A stretch of DNA of 64,000 nt from Corynebacterium glyciniphilum AJ 3170 (GCF_007673095.1 NZ_VDYZ01000014.1:19414-83413); one strand, 5' to 3'. Shown: positions 1-9,811, numbered from the stretch's first letter. Numbers and translations are program-made. Notes: generated by a model not told the origin, from the letters alone.

Positions 1-2076
1 TGGCGGACGTCGATCCAGCTGCGGGTCATCGGCAGTGTCTTCGCGTCCTCGCTGCTGGTGATCCTGGCCCTCGGTTTCGTGTTGACCAGCTTCGTCGGCC
101 AGCAGCTGCTCGACGCCAAGTACAACGCAGCCACCGACGAGATCGACCGGGCCCGCGGCATCGTCGAGGAGCAGATCCGCAACACCGATTCCGCCACGTC
201 GCCGCAGATGCGCATCAACAACGCCCGGGCGGCGCTGAGCGACCGCACCGCAGAGTCGGAACAGGGGTCGACGGGCACGGTGTACGAGCCGGTGATCATC
301 GCGTCCGACCTGACCGGCGGCGACATCTCCAGTCCGGAGACCAATCCGGTCCCGGATTCGCTGCGCGATTTCGTCCGGCAGGGCCAGGTCTCGGTGCAGT
401 ACACCACCGTGGACGCCGCCGGCGGTGCCTACAAGGCCCTGATCATCGGGTCGCCGGTCGAATCGGACATCCAGGGCCTCGAGCTCTACCTGGTCATGCC
501 CCTGGACAACGAAGAGTCCACGATGGCTCTCATGCGTGGTCTGCTGCTGGCGGGGGCCGTGGTGCTGATGGTGCTGCTCGTCGTCATCGCCTGGGTGTTC
601 TCCCAGCAGCTCACTGTGCCGGTGCGCACCGCGTCACGGATCGCCGAGCGTTTCGCGGCCGGACACATGCGCGAGCGGATGGCGGTGGACGGTCAGGACG
701 AGGTTGCCCGGCTGGCGATCAGTTTCAACGAGATGGCGGAGAACCTCTCCTACCAGATCCGCCAGCTGGAGGAGTTCGGTTCGCTGCAGCAGCAGTTCAC
801 CTCCGATGTCTCCCACGAGCTGCGGACGCCACTGACCACGGTACGGATGGCCGCAGACCTGATCCACGCCAACTCAGAGGACCTTGATCCGGTGACCCGC
901 CGTGCCTCCGAGTTGATGAACGCCGAGCTCGACCGTTTCGAGATGCTGCTCGGTGACCTGCTGGAGATCTCCCGGCACGACGCCGGTGTCGCGAACCTGT
1001 CCCGGGAACTGATCGACGTCCGCGGTGTGGTGAAGTCCACCATGGGACAGTTGCGGGCCCTGGCGGAGGAGGTCGGCTGTGAGATCCAGCTCGACCTGCC
1101 GGATGAGCCGGTTATGGAGGAGGTGGACTCCCGACGGGTCGAACGTATTCTGCGTAATCTCCTGGCCAACGCCATCGACCACAGTGAGAGTCGTCCTGTG
1201 CGGGTCACGATGCGGCGTGGTGCGGAATCACTGGCGGTGACCGTGGTCGACCATGGCATGGGCCTGAAGCCGGGGGAGGCGGACCTGGTGTTCAACCGGT
1301 TCTGGCGTTCGGACCCCTCTCGCGAGCGCAAGACCGGTGGCACCGGGTTGGGACTGGCCATCGCCAAGGAGGACGCCCAGTTGCACGGCGGACGACTCGA
1401 GGCGACCGGTGAACCGGGGGTCGGGGCGTGTTTCCGTCTGACCCTGCCCCGCAAGCCGGGGCAGGAGGTGCGCACCTCACCGTTGCCACTGGAGGTGGAC
1501 CGTCCTGAAGAGTCGGAGGTCCTTGAGCTGACTGAGCTGACTGAGCTGACCGAGCCGTCCGAGCACGAGGGCGGGTCGGGCGAGACGCCGTCCGGTTCCG
1601 TCGATGTCGTGGACGAGCAGCCCGAGGCACCCCCGGTGGATGTACCTGCGCAGGCGGCCTCGGACGGCCTGTCGGTCGCGTCGTCCGCGGCCGAGTCCGC
1701 CGCGGACACCGTCTACACCTCGGAGGGCGTCGACGGCGGTGAGACCGGCGATTCCGCAGACGGGGTCGTCGCCGACGGACCGGACGACGTGGACGACGGT
1801 GCGGAGGACAACATGGGTGACGACGGGAACGGTGCCGTACCGGATGAACCTGTTGACCGTCTCGACTCGGTCGATGTCACGGCTGGTTCCGTGGAAACCT
1901 TCGGGGTCGACCTCAGTGCCTTTGAGGGGTTGACTGAGGAGGAACTGCGCACCGCTCTCCAGGAGGCGGAGGACATGGATTCGGCGTTCGACGTGGACGG
2001 CGACCCGGAAGGTGACTCGGAAGGTGACTCGGAGAGCGACCCACATGGTGAGGAGGGCGACGATGACAAGAGTTGA
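1..2076 (+). CDS. mtrB: MtrB sensor histidine kinase, 5' end cut off by the window
   Basis: Membrane sensor kinase of the MtrAB two-component system, which controls cell-wall and osmotic-stress genes in Mycobacteriales. The frame is open from base 1, so the true start lies upstream; 691 residues are visible. A first membrane helix (about residues 8-36) is followed by an extracytoplasmic region, a second helix (about 178-202), a HAMP segment, the phosphoacceptor motif VSHELRTP with His272, an N box (NLLANAIDH) and a G box (GGTGLGLAIAKE). After about residue 487 a tail of roughly 205 residues, rich in Asp, Glu, Ser and Pro, follows; it includes three LTE repeats and has no recognisable domain. 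Typical MtrB proteins end soon after the ATPase domain. lpqB overlaps its 3' end by 14 bp, the usual MtrB-LpqB pairing. Confidence 0.95.
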   Translation, partial: WRTSIQLRVIGSVFASSLLVILALGFVLTSFVGQQLLDAKYNAATDEIDRARGIVEEQIRNTDSATSPQMRINNARAALSDRTAESEQGSTGTVYEPVIIASDLTGGDISSPETNPVPDSLRDFVRQGQVSVQYTTVDAAGGAYKALIIGSPVESDIQGLELYLVMPLDNEESTMALMRGLLLAGAVVLMVLLVVIAWVFSQQLTVPVRTASRIAERFAAGHMRERMAVDGQDEVARLAISFNEMAENLSYQIRQLEEFGSLQQQFTSDVSHELRTPLTTVRMAADLIHANSEDLDPVTRRASELMNAELDRFEMLLGDLLEISRHDAGVANLSRELIDVRGVVKSTMGQLRALAEEVGCEIQLDLPDEPVMEEVDSRRVERILRNLLANAIDHSESRPVRVTMRRGAESLAVTVVDHGMGLKPGEADLVFNRFWRSDPSRERKTGGTGLGLAIAKEDAQLHGGRLEATGEPGVGACFRLTLPRKPGQEVRTSPLPLEVDRPEESEVLELTELTELTEPSEHEGGSGETPSGSVDVVDEQPEAPPVDVPAQAASDGLSVASSAAESAADTVYTSEGVDGGETGDSADGVVADGPDDVDDGAEDNMGDDGNGAVPDEPVDRLDSVDVTAGSVETFGVDLSAFEGLTEEELRTALQEAEDMDSAFDVDGDPEGDSEGDSESDPHGEEGDDDKS
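1525..1551 (+). repeat. three 9-bp tandem repeats inside mtrB
   Basis: Three near-identical copies of GAGCTGACT (the last ends in ACC) encode ELT-ELT-ELT at the start of the acidic tail of MtrB. The unit is a multiple of three, so copy-number change would keep the frame. Confidence 0.8.
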
Positions 2077-3820
2077 CGGTGTACGTCAGGTCGGGGCTCT
2101 GCTCACGGCGGCGGTGATGGCGGGAGGACTTGTCGCCTGTACCACGCTTCCCGGGGAGTCGACCCCCGAAGCGGTCTCGTCCTATGTGTCCACCCCGGAC
2201 GCCGGCAACCTGCCGACCCCGTCTGAGGGGCAGCCGCCGGACCTTCTGCTGCGGGATTTCTACCTGGCGTCGACCCACCAGGCGAACAACCGTCAGGCGG
2301 CCAAGGAGTTCCTGACGAATTCTGCGGCGGATGAGTGGCAGGACAGTGTCTCGACGCTGATCCTGGACCGGCTGGACCTCAACGCCACCGGCGGGGCCTC
2401 GGGAGACGAGGTGACCTATGTCGTGCGCGGCACCGTGGTCGGGCGTCTCGGTACCGGTGGTGTCTACCAGCCGGAGAGCAGTCCCTATGAGGAGGAGGTC
2501 ACGCTGGAGAGGGGCGAGAGCGGATGGCGCATCACCGACCTTCCCGACGGGGTGATCCTGGACCGCAGCGATTTCGTGAGCGCCTACCAGGCCCATGACC
2601 TCTACTTCCTGGACCCGACCAAACGGTTCCTCGTCCCGGACCGGCGATGGATCTACAACCGCCAGGACAACATCGGTTTCTCACTGGTCTCCCTGCTGGC
2701 CGGCGGGCCACGTAATCAGCTTCAGGACGCCGTGGAAACCGAGTTCCCCTCCGGTAACGGCATTCAGGCCGCCGTCGAGGAGGACGGGACGTTCACCGTG
2801 GACATCACCGGTATCGCCGACCTGTCGGTGGATGACCGCGAGGTCCTGGCCGGACAGCTCGTGTGGACGCTGGCCATGTCCGATGTGCGGGGTCCGTACC
2901 GGATCCTGGCGGACGGCACGTCCATCACCGACAACGGGCGGGAGGACTGGACGCTGGCGGACGTCTCCGACCTTGATCCGCAGAAGACCTCCGATGAACC
3001 GTTGAGGGCGCTGCGCGACGGCGCGCTGGTCGAGGTCGAGGGCGACTCCGGGGTGACGTTGTCCGGGTGGACGTCGTCAGGCCAACTCGAATCCGCCGCG
3101 TCGGCCGGGGCAGCCGGGGGTGCGGACGACAGGATCGCCGCCGTGTCGGGCCGGGGTGACGGCGAACGTTCCCTGCTGGTCGGGGATGTCGGTGGAGAAC
3201 CCGTCACCGCACTGACCGCACGTTCCCTGTCCCGACCGTCGTGGAGCGGAGACGCACAGAACCTGTATGTCGTCGCTGACGGCAGGAGGGTCCACCGGCT
3301 CGAACCCACCGGCTCAGGCATTCAGATGGACGAGTCCACGGTGGACACCTCGTCTCTGGGCACCCTCGACATCGACGATCCCAGGATCAGCGTGTTCACG
3401 GTGTCGCGGGACGGGACGAGGGCCGCGATGCTGATCAACGGCAGACTGTTCATCAGCGTTCTGCAGCGTGGCGGTGACGGCGGAGGCTCGATGACGCTGG
3501 GTACGCCGATGGAGGTCGGTCAGCGGGTCGGCGACACCGCCCTGTCGGTCGACTGGCGTGACGACGGGACCCTTCTTGTGGGTACCCGGGCCAACGATGC
3601 GCCTGTCTGGGCCGTGACCGTCGACGGATCGGAGGCGTCGCAGTTGTCCAGCCGCAACATCACCGCCCCGGTGGTGGCGGTGGGGTCCGCGGGATCTGTA
3701 CAGTACATCCTCGATTCCCGGGCGATGCTGCAACTGGACGACGAGGACCCTGAGGCACGGTTCTGGCGGGAGGTCCCGGCACTCCAGGGGGCCCGGGCGG
3801 TGCCTATCCTGTCGAAGTAG
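2063..3820 (+). CDS. lpqB: LpqB lipoprotein, MtrB-associated
   Basis: Cell-envelope lipoprotein that works with MtrAB. The 585-residue product starts with a lipoprotein signal peptide whose lipobox LVAC puts the lipidated cysteine at position 26. A GerMN-type domain follows in the N-terminal half and a beta-propeller-like region in the C-terminal half, as in the family. The ATG at 2063 is preferred because AGGAGGG lies just upstream and this Met gives a proper signal peptide; an upstream in-frame ATG at 2012 would put a charged stretch before it. The start lies inside the end of mtrB, which suggests translational coupling. Confidence 0.93.
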   Translation: MTRVDGVRQVGALLTAAVMAGGLVACTTLPGESTPEAVSSYVSTPDAGNLPTPSEGQPPDLLLRDFYLASTHQANNRQAAKEFLTNSAADEWQDSVSTLILDRLDLNATGGASGDEVTYVVRGTVVGRLGTGGVYQPESSPYEEEVTLERGESGWRITDLPDGVILDRSDFVSAYQAHDLYFLDPTKRFLVPDRRWIYNRQDNIGFSLVSLLAGGPRNQLQDAVETEFPSGNGIQAAVEEDGTFTVDITGIADLSVDDREVLAGQLVWTLAMSDVRGPYRILADGTSITDNGREDWTLADVSDLDPQKTSDEPLRALRDGALVEVEGDSGVTLSGWTSSGQLESAASAGAAGGADDRIAAVSGRGDGERSLLVGDVGGEPVTALTARSLSRPSWSGDAQNLYVVADGRRVHRLEPTGSGIQMDESTVDTSSLGTLDIDDPRISVFTVSRDGTRAAMLINGRLFISVLQRGGDGGGSMTLGTPMEVGQRVGDTALSVDWRDDGTLLVGTRANDAPVWAVTVDGSEASQLSSRNITAPVVAVGSAGSVQYILDSRAMLQLDDEDPEARFWREVPALQGARAVPILSK

Positions 3821-3864
3821 GTGTAGACAGGCGGCAGGACACTCACGGGGGAAGAGGAGAGGCA

Positions 3865-4584
3865 ATGAGCGGGTTAATGAGCGGGTTTCGGGTGGGGGAG
3901 CTCGCCGGCCTGGTCTGGCGTGACGACTGCGTGGCCTGCGGTACGGCGGACGCGCCACCGGCGGTGGCGGGACTGTCGCTGTGCCGGGGCTGCGCGCATG
4001 AGCTGCGCCGGGTGCCGTCGAGAGTTGCGGACACCTGGGCACCGCCGGTCTTCGCCGCAGGTATGTACGGAGGTCCGCACCGGGGCGTCGTGCTGGCGGC
4101 GAAGGAACAGCGACGTCCCGACGCCGTCCGCGTGGCGGGCGCTGTCTTGGCGGGTACCGTGCGTCATCTCGTGGCCCGGGGAGTACTGGCGGACCCGAGG
4201 CTGGCTCCTCTTGTCCTGCTTCCGGCTCCGACGACCAGACGTGCGGCGAAGAACCGCGGGGGGTGCATCGTCGAGCGGTCCGCGGAGGCGGCCCGCCGGG
4301 AACTCGGTGCTGGTGTGCATGTCGTCGCGGCAGCGACCCTCGCGCCGGGGGCACGGGATTCGGTGGGTCTCGGACGGGGTGAGCGGACGGCGAACATCGC
4401 CGCGAATCTGCGGATCGACCAGACGGAACTGCAGCGGGCCGTCCGGGTTCTCAGGGAGCCCGGGGCCACGGCCTGTCTGGTCGACGATGTCAGCACCACG
4501 GGGGCAACATTGTCGAGATTCGCCTCGGCACTCGCGGCCCGTGGGGTGGTGACCAGCGCCGGCGTGGTGATCGCGCAGGCGTGA
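3865..4584 (+). CDS. ComF-family phosphoribosyltransferase-like protein
   Basis: 239-residue protein of the ComF/GntX family. An N-terminal zinc-ribbon-like set of cysteines (C22, C25, C40, C43) is followed by a type I phosphoribosyltransferase fold with the PRPP-binding motif LVDDVSTTGATL near residues 205-216. In competent bacteria ComF takes part in DNA uptake; in actinobacteria the role is not established. An AGGAG sequence precedes the ATG. The first 24 bases are a 12-bp near-duplication (MSGL-MSGF), so a second in-frame ATG at 3877 exists. It lies between lpqB and hpf, as does Rv3242c in M. tuberculosis. Confidence 0.85.
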   Translation: MSGLMSGFRVGELAGLVWRDDCVACGTADAPPAVAGLSLCRGCAHELRRVPSRVADTWAPPVFAAGMYGGPHRGVVLAAKEQRRPDAVRVAGAVLAGTVRHLVARGVLADPRLAPLVLLPAPTTRRAAKNRGGCIVERSAEAARRELGAGVHVVAAATLAPGARDSVGLGRGERTANIAANLRIDQTELQRAVRVLREPGATACLVDDVSTTGATLSRFASALAARGVVTSAGVVIAQA

Positions 4585-4753
4585 ATACCGGTGCCGACGA
4601 GCAGGGGGTAGATCACCGGGGGCATGACCGGACATGCTCGCCCCCACACCACGGGAACGTCGGTACTATCGGGAGGGAAGATGTCGCCAGCAAGTAGTCG
4701 GTGGACAATCCCGTTCACCGGTGACAGGCGGCGCGGAGACCGGGAGGATGAGT

Positions 4754-5425
4754 ATGACCGTCCAGAACCAGCAGGACATCACGGCAGAGGGTGCTGCTCC
4801 GGAGGCGCAGGTGGAGATCACCGGCCGTAACGTGGAGATCCCCGAGCACTTCGCAGAGCGGGTGAACGCGAAGCTCGCCAAGGTCGAACGGCTCGATCCG
4901 ACCCTCACGTACTTCCATGTGGAACTCCAGCATGAGCGCAATCCGCGGCGTGCAGACGAGTCCGACCGCATCCAGATCACCGCCACCGGCAAGGGCCATA
5001 TCGCGCGTGCCGAAGCGAAGGAGGACTCCTTCTACGCCGCCCTGGAGGCGGCCATCGCCAAGATGGAGCGGTCCCTGCGCAAGGTGAAGGCCCGCCGTAA
5101 GATCTCCCGTTCCGGGCACCGTGCCCCGGTCTCCGTCGGCGAAGCCACCGCTGACCTTGTCCAGGAGGCTGAGCAGGAAGCCGCGGCAGAGCCCGGTCCT
5201 TTCGACGTGGACCCCTACGCCGAGCAGTTCCAGCCCGGGCGTGTCGTCCGTGAGAAGGAGCACCCGGCGACACCGATCAGCGTGGATGATGCGCTGAGCG
5301 AGATGGAGCTGGTGGGCCACGACTTCTACCTCTTCGTCAACGAGGCGACCGGTCGCCCGTCGGTGGTGTACCGCCGTCGTGCCTACGACTACGGTCTGAT
5401 CGCCCTCACTGACGACGCAGAGTAG
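4754..5425 (+). CDS. hpf: long-form ribosome hibernation promoting factor
   Basis: Ribosome-associated HPF/RaiA protein that inactivates and dimerises 70S ribosomes under stress. The 223-residue length fits the long form: an N-terminal S30AE domain (VEITGRNVEIPEHF to about residue 110), a linker with Glu and Ala, and the conserved C-terminal dimerisation domain (EMELVGHDFYLFVN, VVYRRRAYDYGLI). Two ATGs lie close together, at 4748 and 4754; GGGAGG at 4742-4747 is adjacent to the first but properly spaced for the second, so 4754 is chosen. A TACTAT hexamer at 4664-4669 is a possible -10. A GC-rich hairpin follows the stop codon. Confidence 0.92.
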   Translation: MTVQNQQDITAEGAAPEAQVEITGRNVEIPEHFAERVNAKLAKVERLDPTLTYFHVELQHERNPRRADESDRIQITATGKGHIARAEAKEDSFYAALEAAIAKMERSLRKVKARRKISRSGHRAPVSVGEATADLVQEAEQEAAAEPGPFDVDPYAEQFQPGRVVREKEHPATPISVDDALSEMELVGHDFYLFVNEATGRPSVVYRRRAYDYGLIALTDDAE

Positions 5426-5463
5426 AGGTTGGTCGGGCACGTACCGCCCGCACCGTCCGGTGG

Positions 5464-5499
5464 CCGACGCCCCGGGGACACCGTTCCCCGGGGCGTCGG
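5464..5499 (+). terminator. GC-rich hairpin after hpf
   Basis: A 15-bp perfect stem (5464-5478 with 5485-5499) and a six-base loop start 38 bases after the hpf stop codon. There is no clear T run, so this is either a terminator of the GC-rich actinobacterial kind or an RNA-stability hairpin. Confidence 0.6.
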
Positions 5500-5610
5500 T
5501 CGTGCCGTGTGAACGGCATTGCCGGAATCTCCTGCTGTGCAAGCCACGGTGGCGGAGGTAGACTGAAAGACTGATCTCGCATGGGTGCAGTCGTACCGGT
5601 GCAAGACTCC

Positions 5611-5644
5611 GAGCAAGAACGTGAGCAAGAACGCCAGCAAGAAC
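5611..5644 (+). repeat. short tandem repeats upstream of secA
   Basis: Three copies of AGCAAGAAC with short spacers lie 36-70 bases before the secA start, probably in its 5' untranslated region. A possible -10 (TAGACT, 5559-5564) lies upstream. No function is known to me. Confidence 0.55.
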
Positions 5645-5680
5645 CCACAGGTGCAACACAAGGTAAGGGACGAGTAGCAC

Positions 5681-8308
5681 GTGCTAGGACTTTCGAAGAT
5701 TCTCCGCCTCGGTGAAGGCCGCGCCGTCAAGCGACTGTCCGCGATCGCGGACCAGGTCATCGCCAAGGAGGACGAGTACTCCGCCCTCTCGGATGAGGAA
5801 CTGCAGGGCAAGACCGCCGAATTCCGCGCTCGTCTCGAGAAGGGTGAGAGTCTCGACGACATCCTTCTCGAGGCTTTCGCCACGGCCCGCGAGGCATCGT
5901 GGCGCGTCTTGGGTCAGAAGCACTACAAGGTGCAGGTCATGGGTGGTGCCGCCCTGCACTGGGGGTATGTCGCCGAGATGAAGACCGGTGAGGGCAAGAC
6001 CCTGACCTGTGTGCTCCCCGCCTACCTCAACGGGTTGTCTGGCAAGGGTGTCCACGTCGTCACGGTCAACGACTACCTCGCCCGGCGTGACTCGGAGTGG
6101 ATGGGCCGTGTCCACCGCTTCCTCGGTCTCGACGTGGACGTCATCTTGTCCGGCAAGCGTCCGGCCGACCGCCGCAAGGCCTATGCCGCCGACGTCACCT
6201 ACGGGACGAACAACGAGTTCGGTTTCGACTACCTGCGTGACAACATGGCACACTCCCTGGACGACCTGGTCCAGCGTGGGCACAACTACGCCATCGTCGA
6301 CGAGGTCGATTCGATCCTCATCGACGAGGCACGTACGCCCTTGATCATCTCAGGCCCGGTGTCCGGGTCATCCCAGTGGTTCACCGCTTTCGCGCGCATC
6401 GTGCCGAAGATGACACTGGACATCCACTACGAGGTCGACCCGAAGAAGAAGACCGTGGGTGTCAAGGAGGAGGGCGTCGAGTTCGTCGAGGACCAGCTCG
6501 GCATCGACAACCTCTATTCGCCGGAGCACTCCCAGCTGGTCAGCTACCTCAACAACGCCATCAAGGCCAAGGAGCTGTTCACCAGGGACAAGGACTACAT
6601 CGTCCGCAAGGGTGAGGTCGTCATCGTCGATGAATTCACCGGGCGCATCCTCGACGGACGCCGTTACAACGAGGGCATGCACCAGGCGATCGAGGCGAAG
6701 GAGGGCGTGGAGATCAAGAACGAGAACCAGACCCTCGCCACGGTGACCCTGCAGAACTACTTCCGCCTGTACGACAAGTTGGCCGGTATGACCGGTACGG
6801 CGGAGACCGAGGCCGCGGAGCTGAAGTCGATCTACAAGCTTGACGTCGCGGCGATCCCCACCAACAAGCCCAACCAGCGCCACGACAACATCGACCTGGT
6901 GTACAAGACCCAGGAGGCGAAGTTCGAGGCTGTCGCCGAGGACATCGCCGAGCGTGTCGAGAAGGGCCAGCCGGTGCTGGTCGGCACGACCTCTGTGGAG
7001 CGTTCCGAGTACCTGTCGAAGCTCCTGCAGGCCCGCCATATCCGCCACAACGTGCTCAACGCCAAGCAGCACGAGAAGGAGGCCGAGTTCGTCGCGCAGG
7101 CCGGTCGTCTCAAGGCCGTCACGGTGGCGACGAACATGGCGGGCCGTGGTACCGACATCGTGCTCGGTGGCAACCCGGACATCATCTGCGACCTCACGTT
7201 GCGTGAGCGTGGCCTCGACCCCGTCGAGGATCCCGAGGCGTACCAGGAGGCCTGGGACGAGGAGATCGTCAAGGCCCGCCAGAAGTCGAAGGAAGAGGCA
7301 GAGAAGGTCTGCGAGGTCGGTGGTCTGTATGTGCTGGCCACGGAGCGTCACGAGTCCCGGCGTATCGACAATCAGTTGCGTGGCCGCTCGGCGCGCCAGG
7401 GCGACCCGGGGGAGACCAGGTTCTACCTGTCGATGCGTGACGATCTGATGACCCGCTTCGTCGGACAGACGATGGAGAACCTCATGACCCGGCTCAACGT
7501 GCCGGACGACATGCCCATCGACTCGAAGATGGTCACCAACGCGATCAAGGGCGCGCAGTCGCAGGTGGAGAACTCCAACTTCGAGATGCGCAAGAACGTG
7601 CTGAAGTACGACGAGGTACTCAACGAGCAGCGCAAGGTCATCTACCGCGAGCGTCGTCAGATCCTCGAGGGCGAGGACATCGCCTCCAACGTCCGCACCA
7701 TGATGGACGACACCATCGCCGCCTACGTCGACGGCGCCACCGCCGAGGGATACGTGGAGGACTGGGACCTCGACGAACTCTGGTCCGCGTTGGACTCGCT
7801 CTACGGCCCCTCGGTGACCTCCACCGAGCTGATCGACGGCACCGAGTACGGTTCCGCCGGTGAGCTGACCGCTTCTCAGCTGCTGCGTGCCCTGCAGGAG
7901 GACGCCCACAAGCTCTACGACGAGCTGGAGGAGTCCGTCACCTCCGTCGGTGGCGAGGAGCAGATGCGCGGCATGGAGCGCGGTGTGGTGCTCAACGTCG
8001 TCGACCAGAAGTGGCGCGAGCATCTCTACGAGATGGACTACCTCAAGGAGGGCATCGGCCTGCGCGCCATGGCGCAGCGTGACCCGTTGGTCGAGTACCA
8101 GCGTGAGGGTGGCGACATGTTCGGCCGGATGAACGACGGCATCAAGGAGGAGACGATCCGTCAGCTCTTCCTCGTGCGTAAGCAGCTCAAGGCGAAGGAG
8201 CCGGAGCAGGCAGAGGGACCGTTGAACGTCGACGACCCGGCCGACACCCGGACGTCCCAGGAGCAGGAGCAGCAGAAGTCGGTGCCGAAGACCATCATCG
8301 GCGGCTAG
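5681..8308 (+). CDS. secA: SecA preprotein translocase ATPase
   Basis: Motor ATPase that drives unfolded preproteins through SecYEG at the cytoplasmic membrane. The 875-residue protein matches the housekeeping SecA1 of actinobacteria. Walker A is TGEGKT near residues 102-107; the DEAD-type motif reads [15 protein letters not shown]; helicase motifs [10 protein letters not shown] and [11 protein letters not shown] are intact. The C-terminus (VPKTIIGG) lacks the cysteine-rich zinc tail of the E. coli protein, as is usual in this group. The start is GTG at 5681, preceded by AAGGGA. The hpf-secA order is the same as in mycobacteria. Confidence 0.97.
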   Translation: MLGLSKILRLGEGRAVKRLSAIADQVIAKEDEYSALSDEELQGKTAEFRARLEKGESLDDILLEAFATAREASWRVLGQKHYKVQVMGGAALHWGYVAEMKTGEGKTLTCVLPAYLNGLSGKGVHVVTVNDYLARRDSEWMGRVHRFLGLDVDVILSGKRPADRRKAYAADVTYGTNNEFGFDYLRDNMAHSLDDLVQRGHNYAIVDEVDSILIDEARTPLIISGPVSGSSQWFTAFARIVPKMTLDIHYEVDPKKKTVGVKEEGVEFVEDQLGIDNLYSPEHSQLVSYLNNAIKAKELFTRDKDYIVRKGEVVIVDEFTGRILDGRRYNEGMHQAIEAKEGVEIKNENQTLATVTLQNYFRLYDKLAGMTGTAETEAAELKSIYKLDVAAIPTNKPNQRHDNIDLVYKTQEAKFEAVAEDIAERVEKGQPVLVGTTSVERSEYLSKLLQARHIRHNVLNAKQHEKEAEFVAQAGRLKAVTVATNMAGRGTDIVLGGNPDIICDLTLRERGLDPVEDPEAYQEAWDEEIVKARQKSKEEAEKVCEVGGLYVLATERHESRRIDNQLRGRSARQGDPGETRFYLSMRDDLMTRFVGQTMENLMTRLNVPDDMPIDSKMVTNAIKGAQSQVENSNFEMRKNVLKYDEVLNEQRKVIYRERRQILEGEDIASNVRTMMDDTIAAYVDGATAEGYVEDWDLDELWSALDSLYGPSVTSTELIDGTEYGSAGELTASQLLRALQEDAHKLYDELEESVTSVGGEEQMRGMERGVVLNVVDQKWREHLYEMDYLKEGIGLRAMAQRDPLVEYQREGGDMFGRMNDGIKEETIRQLFLVRKQLKAKEPEQAEGPLNVDDPADTRTSQEQEQQKSVPKTIIGG

Positions 8309-8315
8309 GTCCGGC

Positions 8316-8867
8316 TCAGATCAGGGTCACCGTCTCGATACGCCACTGTCCGTCGTAGCGTGAGAGGTGGCCGGCGACGGCGCGAACCCGGTTACCGTGG
8401 GCGACGCTGGCAGTGAACGTCAGCCGTTCGCGGTGGGTGGGCGGCAGGTGGACGCTCAGCACCCGGGACGCGGTCTGTGGTGGGGTGGCACCGGGTCCGG
8501 GGCGGGCATCGCGGATCCTGCCACGCAGGTCGTCGGCGACCCGTGGTGAGAACGGACCTTTCCGGAGGACGGACACCGGACGACGCCCGTCGAGGACCTC
8601 CAGCCAGACCCCCACGAGCATGCCGACGCGGGAACGCACCGCAGGAGCGGGCGGAATGTCGTCGGACGGAGGCGGGGTCGTGCTGTTGTCCTGGCCCCGT
8701 CCCGTCCCGGAGTTCTCCGCCGCCTCGACCACGGGCACCGGGCGGCGGAGATAGACCAGCCCAGGCACCGCCTCGTACCGCGTCTTCACTGGTGTCGCAG
8801 GTGTCTTTTCGTCGGTGTTCCCCGGTACAGCCCCCATGCTCGACGATGATAGCGCCCAGCGTGGCAC
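8316..8867 (-). CDS. DUF6459 (Rv3235-like) protein
   Basis: 183-residue actinobacterial protein of unknown function. The N-terminal half is Pro-rich and low complexity; the conserved part is C-terminal, with a helical segment (VGMLVGVWLEVLDGRRPV) and a strand-rich end (AVAGHLSRYDGQWRIETVTLI) typical of the DUF6459/Rv3235 family, often found near secA. An alternative ATG at 8837 would remove ten residues and leave more room for a promoter, since the divergent HAD gene starts only 10 bases from 8867. The true start is therefore uncertain. It runs convergently to secA, 7 bases away. Confidence 0.7.
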   Translation of the reverse strand: MPRWALSSSSMGAVPGNTDEKTPATPVKTRYEAVPGLVYLRRPVPVVEAAENSGTGRGQDNSTTPPPSDDIPPAPAVRSRVGMLVGVWLEVLDGRRPVSVLRKGPFSPRVADDLRGRIRDARPGPGATPPQTASRVLSVHLPPTHRERLTFTASVAHGNRVRAVAGHLSRYDGQWRIETVTLI

Positions 8868-8877
8868 AATGTGAGAT

Positions 8878-9288
8878 ATGCGAGCATTGATTGTGGACTA
8901 CTGTGGCGTCCTCGACGGAGCGGAGGAGGACCGTCGTCGCTGGCGCAAGGTCCTTACCGCGGCCAGGGACGCCGGCTATGGAACGGCGATCCTCTCGAAT
9001 GATCCGGGTGGTCCGGGTGCTGACCCGATCCGTACATGGCAGGAGGCCGGGTACGTCGACACCGTCGTGCTCTCGGGTGAGGTCGGTGTGGACAAACCCG
9101 ACCCCGAGATCTTCATGATCACCGCCGACCGGCTCGAGGTGGACGTGAGTGACTGCATCCTCGTGGATGACTCGATCCTCAACATCAAGGGCGCGGTGGA
9201 ATCCGGGTTGATCGGTGTGTACTACCAGCAGTTCGACCGTGCAATCGTGGAGATCTCCGGGCTGCTCGGGCTGGAAGGGACCTACTAG
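8878..9288 (+). CDS. small HAD-like hydrolase
   Basis: 136-residue haloacid-dehalogenase-superfamily protein. Motif I is DYCGVLDG with Asp7 as the presumed nucleophile, but the second Asp of the usual DxD is Cys9. Motif II is LSND, motif III has the Lys of DKPDPEIF, and motif IV is LVDDS. The cap domain is very short. The substrate cannot be told; phosphatase activity is possible, but loss of the DxD general acid makes catalysis uncertain. The next gene begins one base after its stop codon, so the two are probably co-transcribed. Confidence 0.8.
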   Translation: MRALIVDYCGVLDGAEEDRRRWRKVLTAARDAGYGTAILSNDPGGPGADPIRTWQEAGYVDTVVLSGEVGVDKPDPEIFMITADRLEVDVSDCILVDDSILNIKGAVESGLIGVYYQQFDRAIVEISGLLGLEGTY

Positions 9289-9289
9289 G

Positions 9290-9796
9290 ATGCGCGTCTT
9301 CGTCCCCGCTACCTTCGACATGCTCGGGACCCTCGCCCGTGACGGGCAGATGCCCGTGCGCTCCGGGATCGGTTTCGCCCTCACTCCTGCACTGCGGGAG
9401 TTCTACACGGCGGGTGACGACGAGGAGATGTCGTACGCGGCATTCCTCGAAGCGGCCCGGGCGTCCCTCCGCCTGCTGGGCATCGGTGACGAGGAACGTT
9501 TCCCGCACCGGCGGGTCGTGGTCTCTGTTGACCTGGACGACGGCGCCGTCACCCCGGATCCGGACAAGGGGGAGTCCGTCGTCCGGTTGGACTCGCCGGT
9601 GATCTCGGTGGACGACCTGGCCGCGATCCACGTCGATGACGAGGGGAATGAACCCGCCACGGCGGCGGCGATCGACGCCGTCGACGCTGCCGACCTCGGC
9701 GACGAGGACGCGGAGATCACCCTCGGCGACTGTGAGGACAACCTGATGAGCTGGTACGACTCCCGCGAACTCGGGGTGCTCGTGGACCTGATGTAG
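9290..9796 (+). CDS. DUF6912-type conserved protein
   Basis: 168-residue acidic protein beginning MRVFVPATFDMLGTL, the typical opening of the actinobacterial DUF6912 family, whose function is unknown. No transmembrane segment or catalytic motif is seen. The C-terminal half is rich in Asp, Glu and Ala and ends with a conserved-looking segment (DCEDNLMSWYDSRELGVLVDL). The start at 9290 lies one base after the stop of the HAD-like gene, with AGG overlapping that stop, which suggests translational coupling and a shared role. Confidence 0.75.
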   Translation: MRVFVPATFDMLGTLARDGQMPVRSGIGFALTPALREFYTAGDDEEMSYAAFLEAARASLRLLGIGDEERFPHRRVVVSVDLDDGAVTPDPDKGESVVRLDSPVISVDDLAAIHVDDEGNEPATAAAIDAVDAADLGDEDAEITLGDCEDNLMSWYDSRELGVLVDLM

Positions 9797-9811
9797 GTGC
9801 ACGCGAAAGAA

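Noticed and set aside
4653..4680. GGGAAC upstream of hpf as a second SigH promoter
   Set aside because: No GTT is found 16-18 bases downstream; a TACTAT -10 fits better.
6368..8023. Minus-strand open frame of 551 codons inside secA
   Set aside because: secA is unmistakable on the other strand; the antisense product has no known motif.
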